Translations under genes and position numbers: made by a program | Assembly: GCF_030053115.1 (NCBI RefSeq) | Contig: NZ_CP125619.1 | Location: forward strand, 373,001-437,000 | Source of the DNA: Pseudomonas svalbardensis | Lineage (GTDB): Bacteria; Pseudomonadota; Gammaproteobacteria; Pseudomonadales; Pseudomonadaceae | DNA length: 64,000 nucleotides | Direction: 5' to 3' | In this document: positions 1 through 8,882 of the stretch, piece after piece | Layout: every line of letters begins with the position of its first letter | How positions within the stretch are numbered: the first letter of the stretch is position 1 | Notes under the pieces: model-generated | The model's database searches: none | Told to the model about the DNA's origin: nothing | The model's input: only the letters and a program-made list of their open reading frames with translations

Positions 1-1
1 C

Positions 2-613
2 GTAAAGGCCGGTGAATACACCTGGCAATTACCCATGGGGCTGAATGTCGAGCGCTTGCAAGTCGAGTTGAGTCAGCCCAACAGTTTGGCGCCCGTGACC
101 TTGTCCGGTCGTCGGGAAAGCAGCCTGCCGTGGCAGCCGCTGAGCAGCGGTTTGCTCTATCGCCTGACCCAGAGTGGCCAGGACGTGGTGCAGAACGAAT
201 TGCAGCTGTCGGGGCAAACCGTTCAGCAGTTGAAGCTGACGGTGGACGAGCGCGGCGGCGGTCTGGGGGCCGAGGCCCCGACTGTGCGGTTCGCCGTGCG
301 CTCCATTCAATTGGTGTTCCTGGCGCGCGGAGCGGGGCCTTATACGCTCGCGCTGGGAAATGCCACGGTGAAGGCGGCGAGCCTGCCGCTGTCGACGTTG
401 ATTCCGGATTACAGCGCTGCAAAGTTGGCGACATTGGGCAAGGCTACGGTGGAAGGCGGGGCGGTGGCCACGCCAGCGTCAACAGTGACAACGGCTGCGA
501 CGATGGACACAAACTGGAAGAAGTTCGGGTTGTGGGCGGTGTTGCTGCTCAGTGTTTTGTTTCTGGGCGCGATGGCGTTCAGTCTGTTGCGCAAGCCACC
601 AGTCAAACCTTGA
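2..613 (+). CDS. DUF3999 family protein, 5' partial
   Basis: The window opens inside this gene, and the reading frame runs from base 2 to the TGA at 611. The visible 203 residues are a beta-rich extracytoplasmic region followed by one C-terminal membrane helix (core GLWAVLLLSVLFLGAMAF) and a short basic tail, LLRKPPVKP. That layout fits the DUF3999 family, whose members sit just upstream of fbp in Pseudomonas. The function is unknown; an envelope protein anchored by its C-terminus is the most that can be said. The N-terminus and any signal peptide lie outside the window. Confidence 0.75.
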   Translation, partial: VKAGEYTWQLPMGLNVERLQVELSQPNSLAPVTLSGRRESSLPWQPLSSGLLYRLTQSGQDVVQNELQLSGQTVQQLKLTVDERGGGLGAEAPTVRFAVRSIQLVFLARGAGPYTLALGNATVKAASLPLSTLIPDYSAAKLATLGKATVEGGAVATPASTVTTAATMDTNWKKFGLWAVLLLSVLFLGAMAFSLLRKPPVKP

Positions 614-772
614 AACTGGCAGCAACGCCCGGTGCACATCCGGGCGGTTTCGATCTACGCTCAACCGGGCGCATGAACTCTATTGGGTGTAACACGTCTG
701 ATAGGAGGAAATGCGCCCCGACTCGCGTTAAACTGCGCGGGTTTTTAGCCCCCCATTCCACCGGAGCCTTCC

Positions 773-1783
773 ATGTCCCGCGTTACCCTGAGTCGCTATT
801 TGATTGAGCAGACCCGTAGCAACAACACCCCTGCCGATCTGCGTTTCCTGATCGAAGTGGTGGCGCGCGCCTGCAAGGAAATCAGCCATGCCGTGTCCAA
901 AGGCGCCCTCGGTGGTGTTCTGGGCAGCATGGGCACCGAAAACGTCCAAGGCGAAGTGCAGAAGAAACTCGACGTGATCTCCAACGAGATCCTGCTCGAA
1001 GCCAACGAATGGGGCGGTCACCTGGCCGGCATGGCGTCCGAAGAAATGGACAATGCCTACCAGATTCCGGGCAAATACCCGAAAGGCGCGTACTTGCTGG
1101 TATTCGACCCGCTGGACGGTTCGTCGAACATCGATATCAACGCGCCGGTCGGTACTATCTTCTCGGTGCTGCGTTGCCCGAGCGAATACCTGAGCCAGAA
1201 CGAAGCCTTGAACGAAAAGGCCTTCCTGCAGCCAGGCACCGAGCAGGTAGCCGCCGGTTATGCCATCTACGGCCCGCAGACCATGCTGGTACTGACCTTG
1301 GGCGATGGCGTAAAAGGCTTCACCCTGGACCGCGAAATGGGCAGCTTCGTACTGACCCATGAAGACATCAAGATCCCGGAGTCCACTCAGGAATTCGCGA
1401 TCAACGCGTCCAATCAGCGTCACTGGGAAGCTCCGGTACAACGCTACGTCGGCGAATTGCTGGCTGGCGAAGAAGGCCCGCTGAAAAAGAACTACAACAT
1501 GCGCTGGGTCGCCGCGATGGTCGCGGACGTGCACCGCATCCTGACCCGTGGTGGCTTGTTCATGTACCCACGCGACAGCCGCGAGCCGTCCAAGCCGGGC
1601 AAGCTGCGTCTGATGTACGAAGCCAACCCGATGTCGTTCCTGGTTGAACAGGCCGGCGGCGCTTCAACCGATGGTCACCAGCGCATCCTCGACATTCAAC
1701 CGGAAGGCCTGCACCAGCGCGTAGCGGTGTTCCTCGGCTCGAAAGAAGAAGTCGCACGCGTCACGGCTTACCACAAGGAATAA
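773..1783 (+). CDS. fbp: Class I fructose-1,6-bisphosphatase
   Basis: The 336-residue protein hydrolyses fructose 1,6-bisphosphate to fructose 6-phosphate, the committing step of gluconeogenesis in the cytoplasm. The metal-binding signature [11 protein letters not shown] is at residues 111-121, and the length is normal for the class I family. The ATG is the first in-frame start after a stop-rich leader. The DUF924 gene starts 3 bases after its stop, so the two are probably cotranscribed. Pseudomonas lacks a complete classical glycolysis, so this enzyme matters for growth on organic acids and amino acids such as histidine. Confidence 0.97.
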   Translation: MSRVTLSRYLIEQTRSNNTPADLRFLIEVVARACKEISHAVSKGALGGVLGSMGTENVQGEVQKKLDVISNEILLEANEWGGHLAGMASEEMDNAYQIPGKYPKGAYLLVFDPLDGSSNIDINAPVGTIFSVLRCPSEYLSQNEALNEKAFLQPGTEQVAAGYAIYGPQTMLVLTLGDGVKGFTLDREMGSFVLTHEDIKIPESTQEFAINASNQRHWEAPVQRYVGELLAGEEGPLKKNYNMRWVAAMVADVHRILTRGGLFMYPRDSREPSKPGKLRLMYEANPMSFLVEQAGGASTDGHQRILDIQPEGLHQRVAVFLGSKEEVARVTAYHKE

Positions 1784-1786
1784 ACC

Positions 1787-2389
1787 ATGACCGCGCCCTG
1801 GCAGCCGTTGCTCGAATGGTGGTTCGGAACGCTCGAATCCCCCAACGAAATAGCGGCTGACAAGGGCAAGTTATGGTTCGGCAAGCGCGACAGCCAGGAC
1901 CTCGAAGCGCGCACGCGTTTCGGGGACTGGGTCGAGCAAGCACTGGCCGGCGGATTGACCGAGTGGGCGCAACGCCCTGAAGGTTGGCTGGCTCTGGTGC
2001 TGCTGCTCGATCAACTCCCGCGAATGATCTTTCGTGACACTCCCAAATCCTTTTCAGGCGATCTCAGGGCTCAGGCACTGGTAGCGCAAGGTATTGCTGC
2101 GGATTTCGATCGGCAGTTGCGGCCGATTCAGCGTGTATTCATCTATCTGGTGTTTGAGCATTGCGAGAATCTGGCGGTGCAGAACGAAGCGGTTTCACGA
2201 TTTATCGAGTTGGTGGCGCAGCAACCTGAGGGTGATCGGGCGGTGTTTGCCGATAACCTGGATTATGCCGAGCGGCATCAGAAAGTGATTGCGCGGTTTG
2301 GACGGTTTCCGCATCGCAATGCGGTGTTGGGAAGGGAGTCTACGGCTGAGGAGTTGGAGTTTCTTTCAGGGCCTGGATCCAGGTTCTGA
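1787..2389 (+). CDS. DUF924 family protein
   Basis: This 200-residue cytoplasmic protein has the helical, TPR-like composition of the DUF924 family. Typical segments are WFGKRDSQD near residue 30, the core LLLDQLPRMIFRDTPKSF around residues 70-87, and FIYLVFEHCEN around residues 118-128. No catalytic motif is visible and the biochemical role of the family is not established. It starts 3 bases after fbp, which suggests cotranscription. A REP doublet follows the stop. Confidence 0.85.
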   Translation: MTAPWQPLLEWWFGTLESPNEIAADKGKLWFGKRDSQDLEARTRFGDWVEQALAGGLTEWAQRPEGWLALVLLLDQLPRMIFRDTPKSFSGDLRAQALVAQGIAADFDRQLRPIQRVFIYLVFEHCENLAVQNEAVSRFIELVAQQPEGDRAVFADNLDYAERHQKVIARFGRFPHRNAVLGRESTAEELEFLSGPGSRF

Positions 2390-2410
2390 TTCTTTGTTGT
2401 TCCTGATGTC

Positions 2411-2508
2411 GCCATCGCGAGCAGGCTCGCTCCCACAGGGGATTTGTGCATGACACAAATCAAGTGTGGGAGCGAGCCGGCTCCGGGCGGCGTTCCGACG
2501 ATGAGGCC
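2411..2508. repeat. REP doublet (REPIN-like), one arm degenerate
   Basis: An arm with TCGCGAGCAGGCTCGCTCCC at 2415 is followed by an inverted arm starting TGTGGGAGCGAGCC at 2465. The second arm diverges after GCGAGCCGGCTCC. The spacer holds its own perfect stem, GATTTGTG and CACAAATC. It lies between the convergent DUF924 and chemoreceptor genes. Confidence 0.85.
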
Positions 2509-2520
2509 TTTAAAAGCGCT

Positions 2521-4413
2521 TTAGATCCGGAAACTACCCACCAACTGCTTCAACCGCGCCGCCTGCTGCTCAAGATCCGCACACGCGCGCAAGGTCGACT
2601 GCAAGTTCTCCACGCCTTCCTGATTTAGCGTGTTGATTTCGGTGATGTCGACGTTGATCGACTCCACCACCGCCGTCTGCTCTTCCGTCGCAGTGGCCAC
2701 CGACTGATTCATCCCGTCGATCTCACCGATACGCTGAGTCACGCTGCCCAGACGTTCGCCAGCCTGGTTGGCGATGCCAACGCTGCTTTCGCTCTGGCGT
2801 TGGCTGTCGGTCATGGTGATCACGGCTTCCCGGGCGCCGACTTGCAGTTCCTCGATCATCTTCTGCACTTGCTGCGCTGAATCCTGAGTACGGTGCGCGA
2901 GGTTGCGCACTTCGTCGGCCACTACGGCAAAACCACGACCGGCTTCACCGGCACGGGCCGCTTCGATGGCTGCGTTGAGTGCCAGCAAGTTGGTCTGCTG
3001 AGAGATGCTGGTAATCACTTCCAGAATCTGCCCGATGTTCACGGTGTTGCTGTTGAGCGTTTCGATGTTGCCGCACGAATCGCTGATCTTCGCCGAGAGC
3101 TGCTGCATCGCCGCGATGGTTTTATCGACGACTTGCTGACCGTCCTCGGCCAATGCGCGAGCATCGCTCGAATGCTGAGAGGCGAGGGCGGCGTTCTGGG
3201 CGATTTCCTGGGCGGCGGCGCCCAGTTCGTTGATGGCGGCTGCCACGCTGCTGGTGCGCGAGGCTTGCTGGTCGGAGTTGAACATCGACGAGTTCGACGC
3301 GGCAACCACACGCAAGGCGACTTCGTTGACCTGGCCGGTGGCCGAGGACACTTCGCGAATCGAGGTGTGAATACGCTCCACAAAACGGTTGAACGAGGTG
3401 CCTAGGGCACCGAATTCGTCCTGGCCGTGGATGGTCAGTCGTTTGGTCAGGTCACCTTCGCCTTCGGCGATGTCATGCATGGCGCGGCCCATAGTCAACA
3501 GCGGCTGCATCAAGAAGCTGATCAGCATGCCCAGCAGCGCGATGATGATCACCACGGCAATGACCATGGCGATGATCGCCGAGGTGCGAAATTCGCTGAG
3601 CATCGAGAACGCGGCGTCCTGATCCAGCACCAGCGCCACGTACCAGTCTGCCGAGGGCACACCATTGACGTGGGTAAAGGAGATGAATTGAGTCTTGCCG
3701 TCGATCTCGACTTCTTTCATGCCCGGGCTGACTTTCGGCGCGCCGTTCGGGTAGGCATCGGTCAGGCTCTTGAGCACCAGTTTGCTGTCCGGGTGAATCA
3801 GGATCTTGCCGTCGGCGCTGACGATAAACGCATGGCCGTGGCCGCCGAAGTTCAGCGAGTTGATGATCGCACTGACGCTGGACAGGTCGATGTCTGCGCC
3901 AGCGACGCCGATCATTTGATTCTGATGTTTCACCGGGGTGGCAACGGTGATCACCAGTTTGCCCGACGACGCGGCGATGTACGGTTCGGTGACGATGGTC
4001 TGTTGCGCACCGTTGGCCGCCTTGTACCAGCCACGGGAGCGGGGGTCGTAATCCGCGGCACGATTGCCAGCCGGAACCGAGAACATCACGCCGTCGGTGC
4101 CACCGAAATAGCTCAACTGAAAATTACTGGTGTAGGCCGGCAGGTCGATGGCGCGCTTGAGGTTGGCCTGGGCGCTGCCGTCCACGGCGATCTGCTGGGA
4201 CAGCGATTGCAGCAACTGAATGCGGCTTTCCAGCCAGGTCTGGATGTTGCTGGTGGTCAGGCTGCCGAGTTCCTGCATCGAGGATTCGGTACTGCTGCGC
4301 AGGGTTTGCCGCTGGCGGTAGTCGTTGAAGAGGATGAAGCAAGCGAATGCAACGGCCACCACGAGGGCGGCAGCCAACAAGATCTTGTGGCTGAACTTCA
4401 TGTTTTTGGTCAT
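2521..4413 (-). CDS. Methyl-accepting chemotaxis protein, dCache type, PctA-like
   Basis: This is an inner-membrane chemoreceptor of about 630 residues. Order of domains: a membrane helix at about residues 8-30, a periplasmic double-Cache domain, a second helix near residues 280-305, HAMP, and a cytoplasmic signalling hairpin with the tip core [20 protein letters not shown]. The periplasmic part contains [10 protein letters not shown], then TEPY and VAGAD, which fits the amino-acid-binding dCache motif (Arg, Trp, Tyr, Tyr, Asp) of PctA-type receptors. The start [15 protein letters not shown] is chosen because it aligns with PctA-like N-termini; an upstream in-frame start at 4446 is less likely. 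A ligand among the L-amino acids is an inference. It probably feeds the CheA/CheY flagellar pathway. Confidence 0.9.
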   Translation of the reverse strand: MTKNMKFSHKILLAAALVVAVAFACFILFNDYRQRQTLRSSTESSMQELGSLTTSNIQTWLESRIQLLQSLSQQIAVDGSAQANLKRAIDLPAYTSNFQLSYFGGTDGVMFSVPAGNRAADYDPRSRGWYKAANGAQQTIVTEPYIAASSGKLVITVATPVKHQNQMIGVAGADIDLSSVSAIINSLNFGGHGHAFIVSADGKILIHPDSKLVLKSLTDAYPNGAPKVSPGMKEVEIDGKTQFISFTHVNGVPSADWYVALVLDQDAAFSMLSEFRTSAIIAMVIAVVIIIALLGMLISFLMQPLLTMGRAMHDIAEGEGDLTKRLTIHGQDEFGALGTSFNRFVERIHTSIREVSSATGQVNEVALRVVAASNSSMFNSDQQASRTSSVAAAINELGAAAQEIAQNAALASQHSSDARALAEDGQQVVDKTIAAMQQLSAKISDSCGNIETLNSNTVNIGQILEVITSISQQTNLLALNAAIEAARAGEAGRGFAVVADEVRNLAHRTQDSAQQVQKMIEELQVGAREAVITMTDSQRQSESSVGIANQAGERLGSVTQRIGEIDGMNQSVATATEEQTAVVESINVDITEINTLNQEGVENLQSTLRACADLEQQAARLKQLVGSFRI

Positions 4414-4694
4414 TAAATGAACTACCGCGAAGAGGCTGGTCAACAAAGGGGCGTCAATTTGCCACAGTCGTGGGCTTTGCGCTGCTTTTATGTCGACTGA
4501 GCGGTGCCAAAGATTAGGCGGCTTTTGCGAAAACCGACGAAATGTTCAACAGCAAACAAAAGTTCCTTATATTTCACGAAAGGCGGACGAGCGGCCCGAA
4601 AATAGGCGGCCGGCCACGGAACCAGATAGGGGTTTTCTCTTCTAAGCTTCTGCTTGGCAGTCCTGCCATTCCCCTTCGCCCCAGGAGCTACACA

Positions 4695-4949
4695 ATGTCG
4701 CTGCGTTCAATCGCCCTGCTTTCGTTCTGCGTGTTGCTGGCCGCGTGCAGCAAGGTCAATCAGGAAAACTACTCGAAGCTGTCGTCAGGCATGCCCAAGG
4801 CCGAAGTAGAAACCTTGCTGGGCAAACCCACCGACTGCTCGGGCGCGCTCGGCATGTCCAGTTGCACTTGGGGCGACAAGAACAGCTTTATCAGTGTGCA
4901 GTACGCCGGTGACAAAGTGCTGATGTTTTCCGGCCAAGGCCTGAAGTAA
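4695..4949 (+). CDS. Small lipoprotein, SmpA/OmlA-like fold
   Basis: This 84-residue protein has a lipoprotein signal peptide ending in the lipobox LLAAC, so the mature form begins at Cys18. The rest (YSKLSSGMPKAEVETLLGKP) resembles the short BamE/SmpA-like domain also seen in DUF3862 proteins. The ATG at 4695 is preceded by AGGAG; an in-frame extension back to 4542 lacks a ribosome site and would bury the signal peptide. The blc gene follows by 31 bases on the same strand. A specific function is not known. Confidence 0.8.
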   Translation: MSLRSIALLSFCVLLAACSKVNQENYSKLSSGMPKAEVETLLGKPTDCSGALGMSSCTWGDKNSFISVQYAGDKVLMFSGQGLK

Positions 4950-4980
4950 TCCGGGGCTATACGCCCACGGGAGAAAAATA

Positions 4981-5550
4981 ATGAAGCGGTTACTGATAGT
5001 CCTTTTTGCCGGCCTGGTATTGGCCGGCTGCGCCACTTCCGGCGTAGATCCGTTGGCACCGAAAACCGTCAACAGCGTCAATCTCAAGAAGTACCAAGGG
5101 ACCTGGTACGAGTTGGCTCGTCTGCCGATGTATTTCCAGCGCAACTGCGCACAATCCGAAGCCCATTACACGCTCAAGCCTGACGGCAAGGTATTGGTGC
5201 TCAATCGCTGCCTGACGGCAGACTGGCAATGGGAAGAGGCCAAAGGCACGGCCTGGCCACAGGAGCCGGGCAAAACCGACAAGCTGTGGGTCGAGTTCGA
5301 TAACTGGTTTTCGCGGCTGATTCCGGGTGTGGCGAAGGGCGAGTATTGGGTGTTGTACGTCAGCGATGACTACAAGACCGCCATTGTTGGCGATCCGAGC
5401 CGCAAGTATCTGTGGCTGCTGTCACGGACCCCGACGGTCAATGGTGTAGTGCGTGAGGAACTGCTGAGCAAGGCACGTCAGCAGGGTTACGACACTACGC
5501 GGCTGATCTGGCGCGCGACCGATACGCAGATGGCCAAGACTTCGAATTAA
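4981..5550 (+). CDS. blc: Bacterial lipocalin, outer-membrane lipoprotein
   Basis: The 189-residue protein has a lipoprotein signal (LAGC, Cys at about residue 18) and the lipocalin signature YQGTWYELARLP near residues 37-48. Conserved later segments include YWVLYVSDDY and YLWLLSRTP. Blc-type lipocalins are anchored in the outer membrane and bind fatty acids or lysophospholipids, which suggests a role in membrane maintenance under stress. GGGAGA lies just upstream of the ATG. It shares a probable transcript with the preceding small lipoprotein. Confidence 0.93.
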   Translation: MKRLLIVLFAGLVLAGCATSGVDPLAPKTVNSVNLKKYQGTWYELARLPMYFQRNCAQSEAHYTLKPDGKVLVLNRCLTADWQWEEAKGTAWPQEPGKTDKLWVEFDNWFSRLIPGVAKGEYWVLYVSDDYKTAIVGDPSRKYLWLLSRTPTVNGVVREELLSKARQQGYDTTRLIWRATDTQMAKTSN

Positions 5551-5568
5551 CAGTCACCGAAGACCCAA

Positions 5569-5658
5569 TGTGGGAGCGAGCCTGCTCGCGAAAAGGCCGT
5601 CAGATCCAACAATAATGTTGACTGATAGTCCGCTTTCGCGAGCAGGCTCGCTCCCACA
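5569..5658. repeat. REP doublet (REPIN-like)
   Basis: Two inverted arms, TGTGGGAGCGAGCCTGCTCG at 5569 and its complement ending at 5658, flank a spacer of about 40 bases. It lies between blc and hutF, which converge, and may form a long hairpin in both transcripts. Confidence 0.92.
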
Positions 5659-5671
5659 ATGGTTTCCGGTG

Positions 5672-7036
5672 TTAGCCCAAAAGATCGCGAAGGACTTGGG
5701 TGAAGGCTTGATTGCTCTCTTCTTCGCCCGCATGATGCCCGTCGCGCACAACCCACTGGCCATTGACCAGCACATCCCGCACCTGGCGATCACCGCCGGC
5801 AAACAGCCAACGATTGAGAATCCCGTCGCCGCTGGCTGTCGCCAGGTACGGATCGTTGCCATCCAGCACCAGCCAATCCGCACGCTTGCCAACTTCCAGT
5901 GCACCAATCGGCTGACCCAGCGCCTGAGCGCCGCCATCCAGCGCCGCGTCGTACAGCGTGCGGCCAACCATCGGCTGATCCGCGCCATACAAACGGTTAC
6001 GTCGTTGGTCGCGCAGACGTTGGCCGTATTCCAGCCAACGCAATTCTTCCACCACGCTCAATGACACATGGCTGTCGGAACCGATGCCCATGCGCCCGCC
6101 CTGAGCGAGGAAATCCACCGCCGGGAAGATCCCGTCGCCGAGGTTGGCTTCGGTGGTCAGGCACAAGCCGGCGATGGCGCGACTCTTGGCCATCAGCGTA
6201 ACTTCTTCCGGGTTGGCGTGGGTCGCGTGAACCAGGCACCAGCGCTGATCGACCTCGGTGTTTTCGTACAGCCATTGCAGCGGACGGCGGCCGCTCCAGC
6301 TCAGGCAGTCATCGACTTCCTTCTGCTGCTCGGCGATGTGAATGTGCACCGGGCACTGCTGGTCGCTGGCCGCCAGCACTTCGCTGATTTGCTGCGGTGT
6401 TACCGCGCGCAACGAGTGGAAACACAAACCCAACGACTGCGCCGGTTGCTGCGCCAGGATTGGCTGCAAGCGCGATTGAAGCTTGAGGTAGTTTTCGGTG
6501 CTGTTGATAAAGCGGCGCTGGCCTTCGTTCGGGGCCTGGCCGCCGAAACCGGAATGGCTGTAGAGCACCGGCAGCAGGGTCAGGCCGATCCCGGCGGAAC
6601 TGGCGGCCTGGCTGATACGTAGCGCCAGTTCGGCCGGGTCCGCGTAAGGCTGGCCGTTGGTGTCGTGGTGTACGTAATGAAATTCCGCGACCGAGGTGTA
6701 ACCGGCCTTGAGCATTTCGATGTACAGCTGACGGGCGATGACGCCGAGTTGATCCGGGCTGATTTTTCCGACGAGGCGATACATCAAATCGCGCCAGGTC
6801 CAGAAACTGTCATTCGGATTCCCTGCCACTTCCGCTAGCCCGGCCATGGCCCGCTGGAAGGCGTGGGAGTGTAGATTCGGCATACCCGGCAGCAGCGGAC
6901 CGCTCAGCCACTCGGCGCCATCTGCGTTGGAATCGGCCTGGATCTGGGTCAACACGCCATCGGCGCTGACCTCAAGACGTACATTGTTGGCCCATCCACT
7001 AGGCAGCAGCGCGCGTTCGGCAAAGAAGGCGGACAT
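5672..7036 (-). CDS. hutF: Formimidoylglutamate deiminase
   Basis: This amidohydrolase of 454 residues converts N-formimino-L-glutamate to N-formyl-L-glutamate plus ammonia, the penultimate step of the five-step histidine pathway in the cytoplasm. The metal-binding motif PNLHSHAFQRAMAG sits near residues 53-66, with later HIHIAEQ and GIGSDSHVS segments matching the metal ligands of the family. It is transcribed divergently from hutC across a 107-base gap that holds a HutC-like palindrome, so repression by HutC is likely. Its partner is HutG, encoded at the far end of the locus. Confidence 0.96.
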   Translation of the reverse strand: MSAFFAERALLPSGWANNVRLEVSADGVLTQIQADSNADGAEWLSGPLLPGMPNLHSHAFQRAMAGLAEVAGNPNDSFWTWRDLMYRLVGKISPDQLGVIARQLYIEMLKAGYTSVAEFHYVHHDTNGQPYADPAELALRISQAASSAGIGLTLLPVLYSHSGFGGQAPNEGQRRFINSTENYLKLQSRLQPILAQQPAQSLGLCFHSLRAVTPQQISEVLAASDQQCPVHIHIAEQQKEVDDCLSWSGRRPLQWLYENTEVDQRWCLVHATHANPEEVTLMAKSRAIAGLCLTTEANLGDGIFPAVDFLAQGGRMGIGSDSHVSLSVVEELRWLEYGQRLRDQRRNRLYGADQPMVGRTLYDAALDGGAQALGQPIGALEVGKRADWLVLDGNDPYLATASGDGILNRWLFAGGDRQVRDVLVNGQWVVRDGHHAGEEESNQAFTQVLRDLLG

Positions 7037-7062
7037 GGTTCAGCACCCCATCGTGTGTTATT

Positions 7063-7072
7063 TGTATATACA
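7063..7072. promoter_or_regulatory. HutC-like operator between hutF and hutC
   Basis: TGTATATACA is a perfect palindrome inside the AT-rich stretch TTGTATATACATATACA. It resembles the TGTA/TACA half-sites of the operator upstream of hutU. Its position, 27 bases before the hutF start codon, suggests repression of hutF and possible autoregulation of hutC. This is inference from sequence likeness. Confidence 0.6.
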
Positions 7073-7143
7073 TATACAGACGTTTGCCTGCTCGGTAAAC
7101 TCCGGCAAGCTAGCAACCCTCACCAAATGACCAAGGATTAACC

Positions 7144-7905
7144 GTGCCGACTCCGCCTGCCACATTGCCGCCGAATGCCAATCTGAGCGCCAATCTGGGC
7201 GACAGTCCGGCGCCCTTGTACGCCCGCGTCAAACAGATGATCACCCAGCAAATCGACAGTGGAAACTGGCCGCCGCACTACCGCGTTCCGTCGGAAAGCG
7301 AGCTGGTCAACCAGCTGGGTTTCAGCCGCATGACCATCAACCGCGCCCTGCGCGAAATGACCGCTGACGGTCTGTTGGTGCGCATGCAGGGTGTCGGGAC
7401 TTTTGTCGCCGAACCGAAAAGCCAATCCGCGCTGTTTGAAGTGCACAACATCGCCGACGAAATCGCCTCCCGTGGCCATCATCATACCTGCAAGGTCATC
7501 ACCCTTGAAGAAGAGGCCGCCGGTTCCGAGCGCGCCTTGGCGCTGGACATGCGTGAAGGCCAGAAAGTCTTTCATTCGCTGATCGTGCATTTCGAAAACG
7601 ATATCCCGGTACAAATCGAAGACCGTTTCGTCAACGCGCTGGTGGCGCCGGATTACCTCAAGCAGGACTTCACCCTGCAAACGCCATACGCCTATCTGAA
7701 CCAGGTCGCGCCGCTGACTGAAGGCGAGCATGTGGTCGAGGCGATTCTGGCCGAGGCCAGCGAATGCAAGTTGCTGCAGATTGAAAAGGGCGAGCCGTGC
7801 CTGCTGATTCGTCGTCGTACCTGGTCCGGCCGTCAGCCAGTGACCGCCGCCCGTTTGATCCACCCCGGTTCCCGTCATCGTCTGGAAGGACGATTCCATA
7901 AATAG
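7144..7905 (+). CDS. hutC: Histidine utilization repressor, GntR family
   Basis: The protein has 253 residues. It carries an N-terminal winged-helix DNA-binding domain (RVPSESELVNQLGFSRMTIN near residues 55-74, with GVGTFVAEP closing the wing), then a C-terminal UTRA ligand domain. HutC represses hut genes and is released by urocanate. The start is a GTG with AAGGA upstream. hutD follows 9 bases after the stop, so the two form a unit. Operator candidates are visible upstream of hutF and hutU. Confidence 0.96.
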   Translation: MPTPPATLPPNANLSANLGDSPAPLYARVKQMITQQIDSGNWPPHYRVPSESELVNQLGFSRMTINRALREMTADGLLVRMQGVGTFVAEPKSQSALFEVHNIADEIASRGHHHTCKVITLEEEAAGSERALALDMREGQKVFHSLIVHFENDIPVQIEDRFVNALVAPDYLKQDFTLQTPYAYLNQVAPLTEGEHVVEAILAEASECKLLQIEKGEPCLLIRRRTWSGRQPVTAARLIHPGSRHRLEGRFHK

Positions 7906-7914
7906 AGAGCATAA

Positions 7915-8484
7915 ATGAGTCAGTTCAAGGTTCTACGCGCAGTTGATTACCCGCGCATGCCGTGGAAAAACGGCGGCGGCAGTACCGAAGAAATCACCCG
8001 TGATGGAGGTGCCGGCCTTGAGGGGTTCGGCTGGCGTCTGTCGATTGCCGATATCGGCGAGTCGGGCGGCTTCTCGACGTTCGCCGGCTACGAGCGAGTG
8101 ATCACTGTGCTGCAAGGCGAGGGCATGACCTTGCGGGTTGATGGCCAGGACACAAAGCCACTGTTACCGCTGGACCCATTTGCTTTCAGCGGCGAGAGCC
8201 AGGTTTTCTGCACATTGCTCGGTGAGCCGATTCGCGACTTCAACCTGATTTATGCGCCGCAGCGTTATAGCGCGCGATTGCAGTGGCTGGACGGCGAGCA
8301 GCGGTTTTTCAGCTCGGCAGGCACCGTGCTCGTGTTCAGTGTCACCGACGAGCTTGAAGTGAAGGTCGGTAACAGCGCCTCACAACTCGGTCGCCATGAT
8401 TGCCTGCAACTCGACGGTAACGCCGGCCTGCTGGAAGTCTCCAGCAATGGCGCCTGCTGCGTGATTGAACTGACTGCACGCTGA
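7915..8484 (+). CDS. hutD: HutD family cupin
   Basis: The 189-residue protein begins with the typical HutD N-terminus (YPRMPWKNGGGSTEEI near residues 10-25) and shows the small beta-barrel pattern of the family (SIADIGESGGFSTFAGYER). HutD proteins are found with hut genes in many proteobacteria. They are thought to set an upper limit on pathway activity, perhaps by binding formylglutamate or a related intermediate, but no reaction is established. It is cotranscribed with hutC. Confidence 0.92.
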   Translation: MSQFKVLRAVDYPRMPWKNGGGSTEEITRDGGAGLEGFGWRLSIADIGESGGFSTFAGYERVITVLQGEGMTLRVDGQDTKPLLPLDPFAFSGESQVFCTLLGEPIRDFNLIYAPQRYSARLQWLDGEQRFFSSAGTVLVFSVTDELEVKVGNSASQLGRHDCLQLDGNAGLLEVSSNGACCVIELTAR

Positions 8485-8499
8485 TTCAACACCTCCACT

Positions 8500-8531
8500 G
8501 ATCGTTCCCACGCTCCCGCGTGGGAACGATC
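8500..8531. repeat. Short palindromic repeat, GATCGTTCCCACG family
   Basis: GATCGTTCCCACG and CGTGGGAACGATC form a perfect 13-base-pair inverted repeat around a six-base loop. A related copy lies at 51106-51136 and a half copy near 30144. It follows the hutD stop by 16 bases, so it may act as a transcript end or as a REP-like element. Confidence 0.8.
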
Positions 8532-8714
8532 ATCTGATTCGAAACTGCGCACCAACTTGTTACCGAACGCCCCAGCGTGGCGCAAAACCTCGCTCAAGTA
8601 ACAGCTGTAATCTCCCTCGCAAAATCCCCCCGAAAAATTTCATCTTTGCCAGAACCCTCGATCCAGGCGCTTTCCAGCCCTTTCAGAACTTTTCTTGAAC
8701 ACTCATCCAGCAAG

Positions 8715-8731
8715 TTGGCCGCTTGATTGCA
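8715..8731 (+). promoter_or_regulatory. Sigma-54 promoter of the hutU operon
   Basis: TTGGCCGCTTGATTGCA contains the invariant GG (8717-8718) and GC (8729-8730) exactly 10 bases apart, matching the -24/-12 consensus. In P. fluorescens the hutU promoter is known to need sigma-54 with the CbrAB and NtrBC systems, so this match agrees with established regulation. The start point would fall near 8742, inside the HutC operator. Confidence 0.85.
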
Positions 8732-8735
8732 TATG

Positions 8736-8749
8736 CTTGTATGTACAAG
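8736..8749. promoter_or_regulatory. HutC operator upstream of hutU
   Basis: CTTGTATGTACAAG has perfect inverted halves CTTGTA and TACAAG around a two-base centre. It is the known Pseudomonas HutC-binding motif. It starts five bases after the -12 element and covers the expected transcription start, so bound HutC would block initiation or open-complex formation. Confidence 0.88.
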
Positions 8750-8882
8750 TAAAGACGTATGCGTAAGAGTCGATCGAGACTCCTCGCAACGTCCACTGAT
8801 TCGCTTGTGTCGCTTTGACGCGCACAGGCTGGCTTACCCACCGCCAGGGTTGGTTTGGATTGATCGCTGAGGAGTCTTTTTC

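Larger units (their letters stand above)
8485..8882. other. Intergenic region before hutU, 398 bases
   Basis: This gap holds a 32-base palindromic repeat at 8500-8531, an unremarkable stretch at 8535-8700, a sigma-54 promoter at 8715-8731, a HutC operator at 8736-8749, and an untranslated leader of about 140 bases before the hutU start. I see no credible coding region in it. Confidence 0.8.

Noticed and set aside
130..807. Overlapping plus-strand frame of 225 codons at the left edge, running into fbp
   Set aside because: It overlaps the DUF3999 gene in another frame and crosses the fbp start; no signal or motif supports it.
8535..8700. Possible small gene between hutD and hutU
   Set aside because: No frame with a ribosome site and a plausible start was seen; the stretch is the upstream region of a sigma-54 promoter and may hold activator sites.
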